Part shown: piece after piece, positions 13,623 to 20,367 of the stretch | How positions within the stretch are numbered: the stretch's first letter is position 1 | How the letters are laid out: every line of letters begins with the position of its first letter | Assembly (NCBI GenBank): GCA_900769475.1 | Contig: CAAGGQ010000150.1 | Coordinates: 1 to 27,449 of the forward strand | Reading direction: 5' to 3' | Length of the DNA: 27,449 nt | From: Clostridia bacterium | GTDB lineage: Bacteria > Bacillota > Clostridia > Oscillospirales > CAG-272 | Notes under the pieces: generated by a model | The model's input: the letters and a program-made list of their open reading frames with translations, nothing else | Databases searched by the model: none | Told to the model about the DNA's origin: nothing | Made by a program: the position numbers and the translations under genes

Positions 13623-14828
13623 TTATTTCGCCATGTTCAGAATGGTCAAAATACCATCCTTGCCAATGGGAGGAATGGAGGGCAGGTTGCCGTTGGCGTC
13701 ACAGCCGTGGAGCAGGATGTCCTCGGCGATCTCCGGGATCTCCTCGGTGGGAACCTTGGCGGTGCGCAGGGTATGCGGTGCCCCAACCTCGTCCATGAAT
13801 TCCACAAAGCGGTCGGCGGTGGCAATGGCAACCTCACGGTCGGTCTTGCCCTGGCGGGAGAGGCCAAAGACCTTTTCACCCAGCAGAGCGAAGCGCGCCT
13901 CGCGCTCGGGGTTGAGGGTGCAGGTGTAACGGAAGTAGGCGTCCATAAAGATGGCCAGGGTCACGCCGTGAGGGGTGTTATAGCGGGCGGAGAGCACGTG
14001 TCCCATCTGGTGCATGGGGGTGGGAGCGTCCAGGCCCGACTGAATGTAGCCGTTCCAAGCCAAGGTGGCAGCCCACTGGATGTTGGCGCGGTGCGCTACG
14101 TTGGAGGGATCCTTCAGGATGGCGCGGAGCTCGTCCATAATGGTTACCAGAATGCCCTCGTGGAGGCGATCCTGCAGGGGAGAGAACTGGTCGCCGTTCA
14201 GGTAGGCCTCCAGTACGTGGGACATGGCGTCCACGGCACCGATCACCGTCTGGAAGGCGGGGAGAGTGCAGGTGAGGGAGGGATCGATGATGGAGAGCTT
14301 GGGATAGAGAGCAGAGGTAAAGATGTAGGCCTTTTCCTTGGTCACGTCGTTGGTAGCCACGGCAATGCAGTTCATTTCACTACTGGTTGCGGGGAGGGTG
14401 GGAATCATGACCGTGGGCAGGGTATCCACGGGAGGAATCGAAACCTCACAGTCGTGGCGGGAGATGAACATCTTCCACAGATCGTGGGGATAGAGGGGGC
14501 CTGCGGCAATGGCCTTGGTGGAGTCCATCACGCTTCCGCCACCCACGCCGATGCAAAAATCCACCTTCTCCGCGCGGCAGATGTCCACGGCGGCGCGAAT
14601 GTGGCAAAGCAGGGGATTGGCCTGTACCTGATAGAAGGTGACTACCTCAATGCCGTGATTCTCCAGGGAGGATTTCACGTCGTTCAGAAGAGGATCCAGG
14701 AAATCGTGGACCTCGTAGGATACGATCATGGCCTTTTTGCCAAGGCCCTCCACGTGGCGACCCATATCCTTGGATTCACCGTTTCCGAAAATGACGCGCA
14801 CGGGGTTATAAAGCACAAAATTTTTCAT
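13623..14828 (-). CDS. Iron-containing alcohol dehydrogenase (YqhD/BdhA-like)
   Basis: A 401-residue group III alcohol dehydrogenase that would reduce an aldehyde to an alcohol with NAD(P)H. It shows the nucleotide-binding GVGGGSVMDSTKAIA (94-108) and the four metal ligands at the family's spacing: Asp200 and His204 in GAVDAMSH, His273 in PMHQMGH and His287 in NTPHG. The sequence is closest in style to the YqhD/butanol dehydrogenase branch (start FVLYNPVRVIFG, HDLWKMF). AAGGAG lies 8 nt upstream, 18 bp after the activase gene. Placed downstream of a glycyl-radical enzyme and its activase, it probably reduces the aldehyde released by that enzyme and regenerates NAD(P)+. The exact substrate cannot be read from sequence. 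Confidence 0.92.
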   Translation of the reverse strand: MKNFVLYNPVRVIFGNGESKDMGRHVEGLGKKAMIVSYEVHDFLDPLLNDVKSSLENHGIEVVTFYQVQANPLLCHIRAAVDICRAEKVDFCIGVGGGSVMDSTKAIAAGPLYPHDLWKMFISRHDCEVSIPPVDTLPTVMIPTLPATSSEMNCIAVATNDVTKEKAYIFTSALYPKLSIIDPSLTCTLPAFQTVIGAVDAMSHVLEAYLNGDQFSPLQDRLHEGILVTIMDELRAILKDPSNVAHRANIQWAATLAWNGYIQSGLDAPTPMHQMGHVLSARYNTPHGVTLAIFMDAYFRYTCTLNPEREARFALLGEKVFGLSRQGKTDREVAIATADRFVEFMDEVGAPHTLRTAKVPTEEIPEIAEDILLHGCDANGNLPSIPPIGKDGILTILNMAK

Positions 14829-14846
14829 TTCGTTTCTCCTTCTCGG

Positions 14847-15752
14847 TTATTTCAACCGAACGCCTTTCTTTATTAAAATTGATTTTGCAGTTTCCATATC
14901 CTCATCCGAGGGGATCCACTCCCGGTGGCCGTTGTCCTCCAGCCCCAGAGGGATCATTTTGGAGCCACCGTAGGCGTGGTAGGGCAACAGCTCCACCTGC
15001 CGGCAATGCTCCAGGGAGTGCCACAGGGAGGCAATGGCCTCGTAGTGATCCTCCTGCATATTCACGCCCTTGACCATGATGCAACGCAGAACGCTGGCAC
15101 CACCCAGTGCGTCCACTTGGAGCAGCTGCTCCCGGATGCGGGTGTTGTCCACGCCGGTGTATTCCTTGTGGCGGGCGGGATTTCCGTCCTTGAAGTCCCA
15201 TAGGAAGAGATCCACCAGCGGTACCAGAGCGGGGAGATATTGCCCGTCAAAGTAGCCGCAGGTCTCCATGGCCGTGCCAATGCCTCGGCGGCGGCACTCT
15301 TCCAGCAGGGCCAGCGCCTCCCGCGGATGAGCCATGGGCTCGCCTCCCGAGAGGGTGATGCCGCCCAGGGCACCGTAAAAGGGACGGTCCTTTTCCACGA
15401 TCTCCAGGATCTCCTCTAAGGTCATTTCCTTGAGCGAGGGCTCCAGCGCACCGCTGCAGCAGGCCTGAACACAGGATAGGCAGCCTTGGCAGCGGGTGCG
15501 GTCAAACACGTGCAGACCCTCCTGCTCCCGATGCGCCCCGTGAGGGCAAACCGTGATGCAGGCTCCGCAGCCAATGCATTTTTGGGGATAGTAGAGGAGC
15601 TGTTGGGTGGCCTGTTGGGTCTCGGGGTTGTGGCACCAGGCGCACCGCAGAGGACAGCCCTTGAAGAACACCGTGGTGCGAACTCCGGGACCGTCGTGCA
15701 TACAGAAGCGCTGGATCTCGGTGACGGGAATAAGAAGATTATTTTTTTTCAT
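14847..15752 (-). CDS. Glycyl-radical enzyme activating enzyme (radical SAM, with ferredoxin-like insert)
   Basis: A 301-residue radical SAM protein that installs the glycyl radical on its partner. Residues 13-42 contain IQRFCMHDGPGVR and the [4Fe-4S] motif Cys33-x3-Cys37-x2-Cys40 (GCPLRCAWCHNPE). An inserted two-cluster ferredoxin domain follows (Cys59, 62, 65, 69 and Cys88, 91, 94, 98), then the SAM-binding LSGGEPM at 134-140. The insert marks the group that activates dehydratase/lyase-type enzymes rather than classic pyruvate formate-lyase, whose activase lacks it. The start (15752) overlaps the end of the glycyl-radical enzyme gene by 14 bp; the ribosome site is weak, so translation is probably coupled. 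An extra Cys17 sits in RFCMHDG, where Ser is usual. Confidence 0.94.
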   Translation of the reverse strand: MKKNNLLIPVTEIQRFCMHDGPGVRTTVFFKGCPLRCAWCHNPETQQATQQLLYYPQKCIGCGACITVCPHGAHREQEGLHVFDRTRCQGCLSCVQACCSGALEPSLKEMTLEEILEIVEKDRPFYGALGGITLSGGEPMAHPREALALLEECRRRGIGTAMETCGYFDGQYLPALVPLVDLFLWDFKDGNPARHKEYTGVDNTRIREQLLQVDALGGASVLRCIMVKGVNMQEDHYEAIASLWHSLEHCRQVELLPYHAYGGSKMIPLGLEDNGHREWIPSDEDMETAKSILIKKGVRLK

Positions 15753-17880
15753 TTTGCTCGATCACCATATCCTGCCATTCCTTGCACAGGGTCACAAAGC
15801 GGGCGTTCCAGCCCGAAACGCGTACCGAAAGATTCTGATAATCCTCGGGATGCTCCTGGGCCTCATGCAGAACCGAGGCGTCCACCACGTCGGGCTGCAT
15901 AAAGAAGCCGCCCAGAGCGACGAAGCCCTGCATCAGAGCCACCAGAGCCTCCAGACCGTCCTCCCCCTCTACGCTGGAGGGAAGGAGCTTGAGATCCAGC
16001 GCCGCGCCAGTAGGCAGACGGAAAAGATCGGCTTTGCAGTAGGAGCGAATGATGGCGGTGGCACCCTCCCGATCGCTTCCGGGGGTGGGAGAGGTGTTGC
16101 CTGCCAGTACCTCATGGGCACGGCGGCCGTGGGGGGTAGCCATGCGGAAGGGAGCCCATTCCAGCTGACGTCCAAAGGTGCTGACGCCGGCGGGGAAATG
16201 ATAGTCGCATCGACCGTCCAGCTGGCGGCAGAAGCCCGAGAAATCCTGCAGGACGCGGGCGTAGAGGGCGTCTACCTCGTCGTTATCGTTGCCGTAGAGA
16301 GGATAGGTTTTGAGCACGTACTGGCGCAGAGGCTCGTTGTCTTCCCAGTTGTTGCGAAGCAGTGCCATCAGCTCCTCCAAGGGGAGCTTTTTTTCGTCAT
16401 AGACCAGTTTTTTGATCACGTACAGAGCGTTTACCGCGTCGGCAAGGCCGCCGATGTGGGGAGAGAGCACGTTGTAGATCGGGCCGCCCTCCACGTAGGA
16501 GTGTCCCGATTCGATGCATCCCTGTTCAAAGAGGGAGACCACCGTGCAGGGCTTTTGCTGGTTCCATTGCCACTCCTGATTAGCAAAATCGGGTTTGAGC
16601 AGCTTGGTGGTGCGATCCTGATAGATCGCCTCCACCGCCTCCTGTACGTTTACAAGGTACGCGGCGTAGAGGTCCTCAAAGGTATCAAAGGCGCGGTCGG
16701 GCGCGTAGCCCTTCAGGGTCTTATCCTGCAGGACTCGCAGGGAGTCGAAGGGGATGTAGGCAAAGAAGGTCTTGCCGGGCACCTGCACCTCCCAGCAGCC
16801 GTCGTTGGCGAATTTGCGTGCCTCGGTCAAAGAATAGCCGTATTCGGTAAGGGATTTGATCACGGTGTCCTCGCCATAGACCGCCAAAATACCGCCGCCG
16901 TAGCGCATGACCTCGGCCACGCGGCGCAGGAGCTTGGGGTCGGTGTTGGAGTTCAGACGCACCGAGGTGGGGTAGTCGCTAATGCCCAGCTCCTCCAGAA
17001 CGTCCAAAACCAGATAGGTGACCTGATTGGTCACTTCCTTGCCATTCTCGTCGATGCCGCAAAGAAGAATGTTTTGATAATGCTGCGCATCGCCGCTTCC
17101 GTTCTGAAAATTACTGTTCCCCGTGATCCACTCACAGCCCTTGATAAAGAAGTGGGCCAGGATCTCCCGTGCCTCGTTTAGGGTGATGGTGCCCTCGCGC
17201 AGATCCTTTTCCAGATAGTCGCCCAGGAGATAGTCCAGGCGTCCTACTCCCGGCCAGTTTCCGCACAAACGGTTAAAGGCGAAGACAAACCAGATGCTTT
17301 GTACCGCTTCATAGAAATTCGAGGCCGGCTCGTGGGGCACCTTTTGCAGATTGCGGTAGTTGGACTCGTAGCCCGGCATGGATGCCAGGGCGTCCAGATA
17401 GCGCTGATGCCACAGATCAAGGCAATTCAGACAATGGATGCAGCTGCGGGCAAAGGGCTCGCGTTCCGTACCCAGATGGGTTTGCAGAGCCGCCTCCGCC
17501 TTGGCGCGAATGTGGTTTACACCGTATTTGACTACGGTTTCAAAATCGATAGTCAGATGGCTGATGCTATAGGCCACCGTTTTGCCGCCGTAGGTTGCGG
17601 GGACGTTGTGATTGATGGCCATTCCCAAGGTGGCCGCGCCGCTCAGCTTTTCATCGGGGCAGATGCGGATGGGGGCTTGGGTGGCAATGCGGTAGATGGC
17701 TTCGTCGTAGCGCTCCAGCTTGGTCATGGATTCGTAGTTTTCCAGGTCATCCATGGAAACGGCCATGTTGGCAAGAGCCTCTTGACCGTATTTTTGATTC
17801 AAAGAATCCCACGCGAATTGTCGGGTTTCCTCCGTGAGTCGGATCGGGCGAACCTGCCCGTTGGGAGCATAAAAAGTCAT
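15739..17880 (-). CDS. Glycyl-radical enzyme, dehydratase/lyase type of unknown substrate
   Basis: A 713-residue glycyl-radical enzyme. The radical site is Gly690 in RVSGWNARF, 24 residues from the end. The active-site Cys is most likely Cys362 in NDGCWEV: its distance to the radical Gly (328) fits the family, and Glu364 two residues on is the general base seen in GCVE-type dehydratases and lyases. Trp363 replaces the common Val. A second GC-E (GCIES, Cys454) is at the wrong distance. The C-terminal domain (GRRAHEVLAGNTSP) is typical, but at 713 residues the protein is shorter than most (about 760-850), mainly at the N-terminus, which opens near the RPDE-like step ICPDEKLSGA. The GGAGGTGAT ribosome site is ideal. 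It is first in an operon with activase, alcohol dehydrogenase and propeller, opposite an AraC regulator. The substrate is unknown. Confidence 0.93.
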   Translation of the reverse strand: MTFYAPNGQVRPIRLTEETRQFAWDSLNQKYGQEALANMAVSMDDLENYESMTKLERYDEAIYRIATQAPIRICPDEKLSGAATLGMAINHNVPATYGGKTVAYSISHLTIDFETVVKYGVNHIRAKAEAALQTHLGTEREPFARSCIHCLNCLDLWHQRYLDALASMPGYESNYRNLQKVPHEPASNFYEAVQSIWFVFAFNRLCGNWPGVGRLDYLLGDYLEKDLREGTITLNEAREILAHFFIKGCEWITGNSNFQNGSGDAQHYQNILLCGIDENGKEVTNQVTYLVLDVLEELGISDYPTSVRLNSNTDPKLLRRVAEVMRYGGGILAVYGEDTVIKSLTEYGYSLTEARKFANDGCWEVQVPGKTFFAYIPFDSLRVLQDKTLKGYAPDRAFDTFEDLYAAYLVNVQEAVEAIYQDRTTKLLKPDFANQEWQWNQQKPCTVVSLFEQGCIESGHSYVEGGPIYNVLSPHIGGLADAVNALYVIKKLVYDEKKLPLEELMALLRNNWEDNEPLRQYVLKTYPLYGNDNDEVDALYARVLQDFSGFCRQLDGRCDYHFPAGVSTFGRQLEWAPFRMATPHGRRAHEVLAGNTSPTPGSDREGATAIIRSYCKADLFRLPTGAALDLKLLPSSVEGEDGLEALVALMQGFVALGGFFMQPDVVDASVLHEAQEHPEDYQNLSVRVSGWNARFVTLCKEWQDMVIEQNEKK

Positions 17881-17900
17881 AGTATCACCTCCATCAATAT

Positions 17901-17929
17901 ATTATACAGGAGAATCCTCCAAAAAACAA
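17901..17929 (-). promoter_or_regulatory. Promoter of the glycyl-radical enzyme operon
   Basis: Minus strand TTGTTT (17929-17924), 17-bp spacer, perfect TATAAT (17906-17901), 20 bp before the ATG. A strong -10 with a poor -35 fits a promoter needing an activator such as the divergent AraC protein. An imperfect dyad GGAG-N4-CTCC (17909-17920) lies in the spacer. Confidence 0.7.
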
Positions 17930-17958
17930 TTGACAATCCTATGAAAAACATGTATAAT
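17930..17958 (+). promoter_or_regulatory. Full-consensus sigma-A promoter of the AraC-type regulator
   Basis: TTGACA (17930-17935), exactly 17 bp, TATAAT (17953-17958). The predicted start of transcription (about 17965) is only about 12 nt before the TTG start codon, so the mRNA begins at its ribosome site. The -35 touches the -35 of the opposite promoter. Confidence 0.88.
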
Positions 17959-17976
17959 ACTACTGAGGTGAGGAAT

Positions 17977-18765
17977 TTGAAAATCAAAAAAGCCGAAATA
18001 CGCTATTTGTTCCGCAATCAGCTCAGCTCGGATTCCCTGGGAGAGATCTGCCACACCAAGGTATTGCCCTGGCTTTCTATTGTGCAGGTTCTGGAGGGAA
18101 GCTACGACGTCCGTCTCGGCAACGGCCCCTTGCAAAGCACGGAGGAGAGGGGCTTTTTTGTGGCACCCTCCCACATTCAGCAAACCATCGTGCACCATGT
18201 GAACAAGGAGAGCGGCAGGATCCGCGCTCGCTGGGTTTTTTTGGACGTGGTGGTGAACGATACCTACCGCCTGGACGAGTGGTTTACCTTTCCCGCGGTG
18301 CTGCCTCCCGAGGAGTCTGAGGTGCTGAGCCGCCTGTTCGACCGCTTCTTTGCGGCCACCACGGCATTTGCCAAGTACGGCTATTGCTACCAACTATTGG
18401 ATCAGCTCTTCCGCCTGGCGGTGCCCAAGGACGATCACGTGTTGGAAAAGCTCCAGGGAACTCTGGAATACATCCGCAATCACTACGCCGAGACCATCAC
18501 CGTGGGGGATCTGGCGCGGAATGCCTGCATGTCGGAATCCAATTTTTTTGCCATGTTCAAAAAGGGATTGGATACCTCTCCCATGGCTTACATCAACAAC
18601 TATCGCCTCTCCTTGGCGGTGGAACAGCTCACCCGCTCCAATCGTTCCATCAAGGAAATCGCTCATTCGGTGGGGATCCACGATCCCCTGTATTTCAGCC
18701 GGTTGTTTGAAAAGATCTATCATACCTCTCCGCGGCGGTACCGAAAGATCTATGTGAACCGATAG
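17977..18765 (+). CDS. AraC-family transcriptional regulator (TTG start)
   Basis: A 262-residue regulator. Residues 20-100 form a cupin-like sensor domain (LPWLSIVQVLEGSYDVRLG, FFVAPSHIQQTIVHHVN), and 158-258 hold the two helix-turn-helices of AraC (ITVGDLARNACMSESNFFAMFKKGLDTSP and IKEIAHSVGIHDPLYFSRLFEKIYHTSPRRYR). The TTG at 17977 is chosen because GAGGTGAGG precedes it. ATG codons at 17941 and 17950 lie upstream of the transcription start predicted from the perfect promoter, inside its spacer and -35 region. It is divergent from the glycyl-radical enzyme operon with 96 bp between start codons, so it most likely senses that operon's substrate or product and controls both directions. Confidence 0.9.
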   Translation: MKIKKAEIRYLFRNQLSSDSLGEICHTKVLPWLSIVQVLEGSYDVRLGNGPLQSTEERGFFVAPSHIQQTIVHHVNKESGRIRARWVFLDVVVNDTYRLDEWFTFPAVLPPEESEVLSRLFDRFFAATTAFAKYGYCYQLLDQLFRLAVPKDDHVLEKLQGTLEYIRNHYAETITVGDLARNACMSESNFFAMFKKGLDTSPMAYINNYRLSLAVEQLTRSNRSIKEIAHSVGIHDPLYFSRLFEKIYHTSPRRYRKIYVNR

Positions 18766-18783
18766 AAAAAACGCAAATTTTTC

Positions 18784-18812
18784 TTGCATTTTTGAGAAGA
18801 TTGTGATACAAT
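18784..18812 (+). promoter_or_regulatory. Promoter of the double-HTH regulator / micropeptide unit
   Basis: TTGCAT (18784-18789), 17 bp, TACAAT (18807-18812) with an extended -10 TG two bases upstream (TGATACAAT). The leader is about 64 nt. The -35 overlaps the weak GCAA/TTGC hairpin that follows the AraC gene. Confidence 0.72.
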
Positions 18813-18852
18813 AGACAAAGTAATTTATCTTTTTTACGCAGACCCGAAGTAA

Positions 18853-18876
18853 CCTTTGGATCTCCAGGCAAAGGAG
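18853..18876 (+). promoter_or_regulatory. Small hairpin pairing the ribosome site of the double-HTH regulator
   Basis: CCTTTG (18853-18858) pairs with CAAAGG (18869-18874) across a 10-nt loop. The 3' arm is most of the AAAGGAG ribosome site (18870-18876), so start-codon access at 18883 may be limited. A six-pair stem could be chance. Confidence 0.4.
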
Positions 18877-18882
18877 TCAAAT

Positions 18883-20163
18883 ATGGAGTATATGAAGATC
18901 GTTGATGCCGCCGCGGCGTGGAATCTTTCGGTGCGGCGAGTGCAGATCCTATGCAAGAGTGGAGCCATTGAGGGCGCCGTGCGCATGGGCCGCGATTGGA
19001 TGATCCCGGTCAACGCCAACCGCCCGGCGGACGGTCGACGCAAGGAGAATGTCGCGTTGCAGGCAGAAGGAACCGAGGGGGAGGAGAGCGCGATCCCGCC
19101 CACCGAGGAGGATATGCCCCTGCCTCGAAAGTCCCCCTTTTTGGACATGACCGATCTTTACAGTGTTCCCGGAAGTGCTACACAGAGCGCCGAGAAGCTG
19201 TTTTACAATCCCGAGGCAAAGATCCTGTTTGAGGCAGAGATCGCTTATGCCCGCGGAGAGATCGACGCAGTATACGAGCGAGCCAATTATCTGCTGAAAA
19301 AGCATTCCGGCTTTTACGCCATTCTTTCAGCGGGTATGCTCCTGGGGCTTTGTGCCATTTGGAAAGGGGATACAGAGCTTTGGAATCTGGCCAAGCAGCA
19401 CATCTGTGAGGCGCCCTGGAAGAACGATACCGATCGGGATATTCTCTCTCTTTCCCTCACCGCCCTGGATAGCACGGTGTACGACATTGGTTCCTTCCCC
19501 GAATGGTTCAAGATCGGGAACTTTGAACCTCTGCATCCCGACGCTCTTCCCGCGGCCAAGGTCTTTTATGCCCGGTACCTCTATGGAACCGGCTACTCGG
19601 TGGCCTCTAAGATCCTGGAGATGGAGGGGATGCATGGCTTGACCCTGATGAAGCTGCTGCCCCACGCGGTGGAGCCCATGATCTCCCAGGCCATGGCCGA
19701 TAAATCGGTGATCGCGGAGCTCTATCTGCGCATGACCTGTGCCTCGATCTATCATTACAGCGGTGACGATACCCAGGCCATTCGCCACCTGGATCGTGCC
19801 ATTGCTCTGGCCCTGCCCGATCGCCTCTTTGGCATTTTGGCCGAGCACCGTCGGATGCTGGACAGCCTGCTGGATGAGCGGCTGATGCTGGTGGATCCCA
19901 CGGCGGTAGAGCGGGTACAGTCCCTTTACGAAACCTTTAACGTGGGCTTTTCCAAGTTGAACGCCAGTATTCGAAATCGCATCATCGATCTTTCTCTCTC
20001 TACCCGAGAGCGAGAGGTGGCAAAGCTGGCGGCCTTTGGAATGTCCAACGTGGAGATCGCCGAGCGGATGCATCTTTCCATGGCGTCGGTCAAGCAGATC
20101 GTTCGCACCGCCATTTACAAGACCGGGGTGGAGAACAAGGCGGCCCTGGCGTTTATTCTGTAA
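18883..20163 (+). CDS. Regulator with an excisionase/MerR-like N-terminal domain and a LuxR-type C-terminal domain
   Basis: A 426-residue putative transcription factor with a DNA-binding domain at each end. Residues 4-42 (KIVDAAAAWNLSVRRVQILC...GAVRMGRDWMIP) read as the winged helix of excisionase/MerR-like proteins. Residues about 370-426 are a LuxR/GerE helix-turn-helix (LSTREREVAKLAAFGMSNVEIAERMHLSMASVKQIV...NKAALAFIL). Between them a linker (about 45-95) leads to some 270 helical residues that resemble TPR-like repeats, as in MalT/LuxR large regulators, but no ATP-binding P-loop is visible. The start at 18883 has AAAGGAG and is preferred to an upstream in-frame ATG at 18856. A 39-aa peptide gene follows by 30 bp and is probably co-transcribed. 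The pairing suggests a peptide-regulator unit; this is inference. Confidence 0.82.
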   Translation: MEYMKIVDAAAAWNLSVRRVQILCKSGAIEGAVRMGRDWMIPVNANRPADGRRKENVALQAEGTEGEESAIPPTEEDMPLPRKSPFLDMTDLYSVPGSATQSAEKLFYNPEAKILFEAEIAYARGEIDAVYERANYLLKKHSGFYAILSAGMLLGLCAIWKGDTELWNLAKQHICEAPWKNDTDRDILSLSLTALDSTVYDIGSFPEWFKIGNFEPLHPDALPAAKVFYARYLYGTGYSVASKILEMEGMHGLTLMKLLPHAVEPMISQAMADKSVIAELYLRMTCASIYHYSGDDTQAIRHLDRAIALALPDRLFGILAEHRRMLDSLLDERLMLVDPTAVERVQSLYETFNVGFSKLNASIRNRIIDLSLSTREREVAKLAAFGMSNVEIAERMHLSMASVKQIVRTAIYKTGVENKAALAFIL

Positions 20164-20193
20164 TTTTAAACGCAACGTAAAAGGAGAAACAAA

Positions 20194-20313
20194 ATGAATC
20201 AAAAGCAAGGCTACACTGCCCCCATAGTTGAGGTAGTGCAGGTGGAGGCGCGGGATCTTCTCACGGTCAGCGGCGGATTTTCCGGCGAGGACGAGGATCT
20301 CTTGAGCCTGTAA
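20194..20313 (+). CDS. 39-aa micropeptide, paralogue of the one at 12526
   Basis: A 39-residue peptide: ATG 20194 with AAAGGAG 7 nt upstream, TAA at 20311-20313. Tyr7, Pro10, Glu13-Val14, Asp21, Leu23-Thr24 and Ser26 to Leu39 are identical in position to the 44-residue peptide, which has five more residues (IDLDR) at its end. In the 14-codon identical stretch the DNA differs at eight positions in six codons, all silent, including a TCC/AGC serine swap that needs two changes. The peptide sequence is therefore conserved by selection and is not the product of recent copying. There is no signal peptide, no Cys and no basic C-terminus. It is placed between the double-HTH regulator and a long terminator hairpin. 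Confidence 0.8.
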   Translation: MNQKQGYTAPIVEVVQVEARDLLTVSGGFSGEDEDLLSL

Positions 20314-20357
20314 CAAAGAACCGCCGTTCATGCAAACGCATGAACGGCGGTTCTTTG
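20314..20357. terminator. Perfect 20-bp hairpin, bidirectional terminator
   Basis: 20314-20333 and 20338-20357 are exact reverse complements around a 4-nt AAAC loop. The stem's outer pairs are AAA/TTT, giving a T-tract on both strands. It starts one base after the micropeptide stop and ends 10 bp before the gltS stop on the other strand. Confidence 0.85.
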
Positions 20358-20367
20358 ATTGCGGACA

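Noticed and set aside
13383..14876. Long plus-strand open frames opposite the alcohol dehydrogenase and the glycyl-radical enzyme (also 15607-17181 and 17299-17976)
   Set aside because: They are shadows of genes with clear catalytic motifs on the minus strand. The last is an upstream extension of the AraC frame that crosses its own promoter.
15980..16520. GCIES (Cys454) as the active-site cysteine of the glycyl-radical enzyme
   Set aside because: It is 236 residues from the radical glycine, against roughly 315-332 in known enzymes; Cys362 fits at 328.
17941..17976. ATG at 17941 or 17950 as the start of the AraC regulator
   Set aside because: Both precede the start of transcription predicted from the perfect TTGACA-17-TATAAT and lack a ribosome site, whereas TTG 17977 has GAGGTGAGG.
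18766..18800. Terminator after the AraC gene
   Set aside because: Only a 4-5-pair GCAA/TTGC stem with an A/T loop is present and it overlaps the next promoter's -35, too weak to call.
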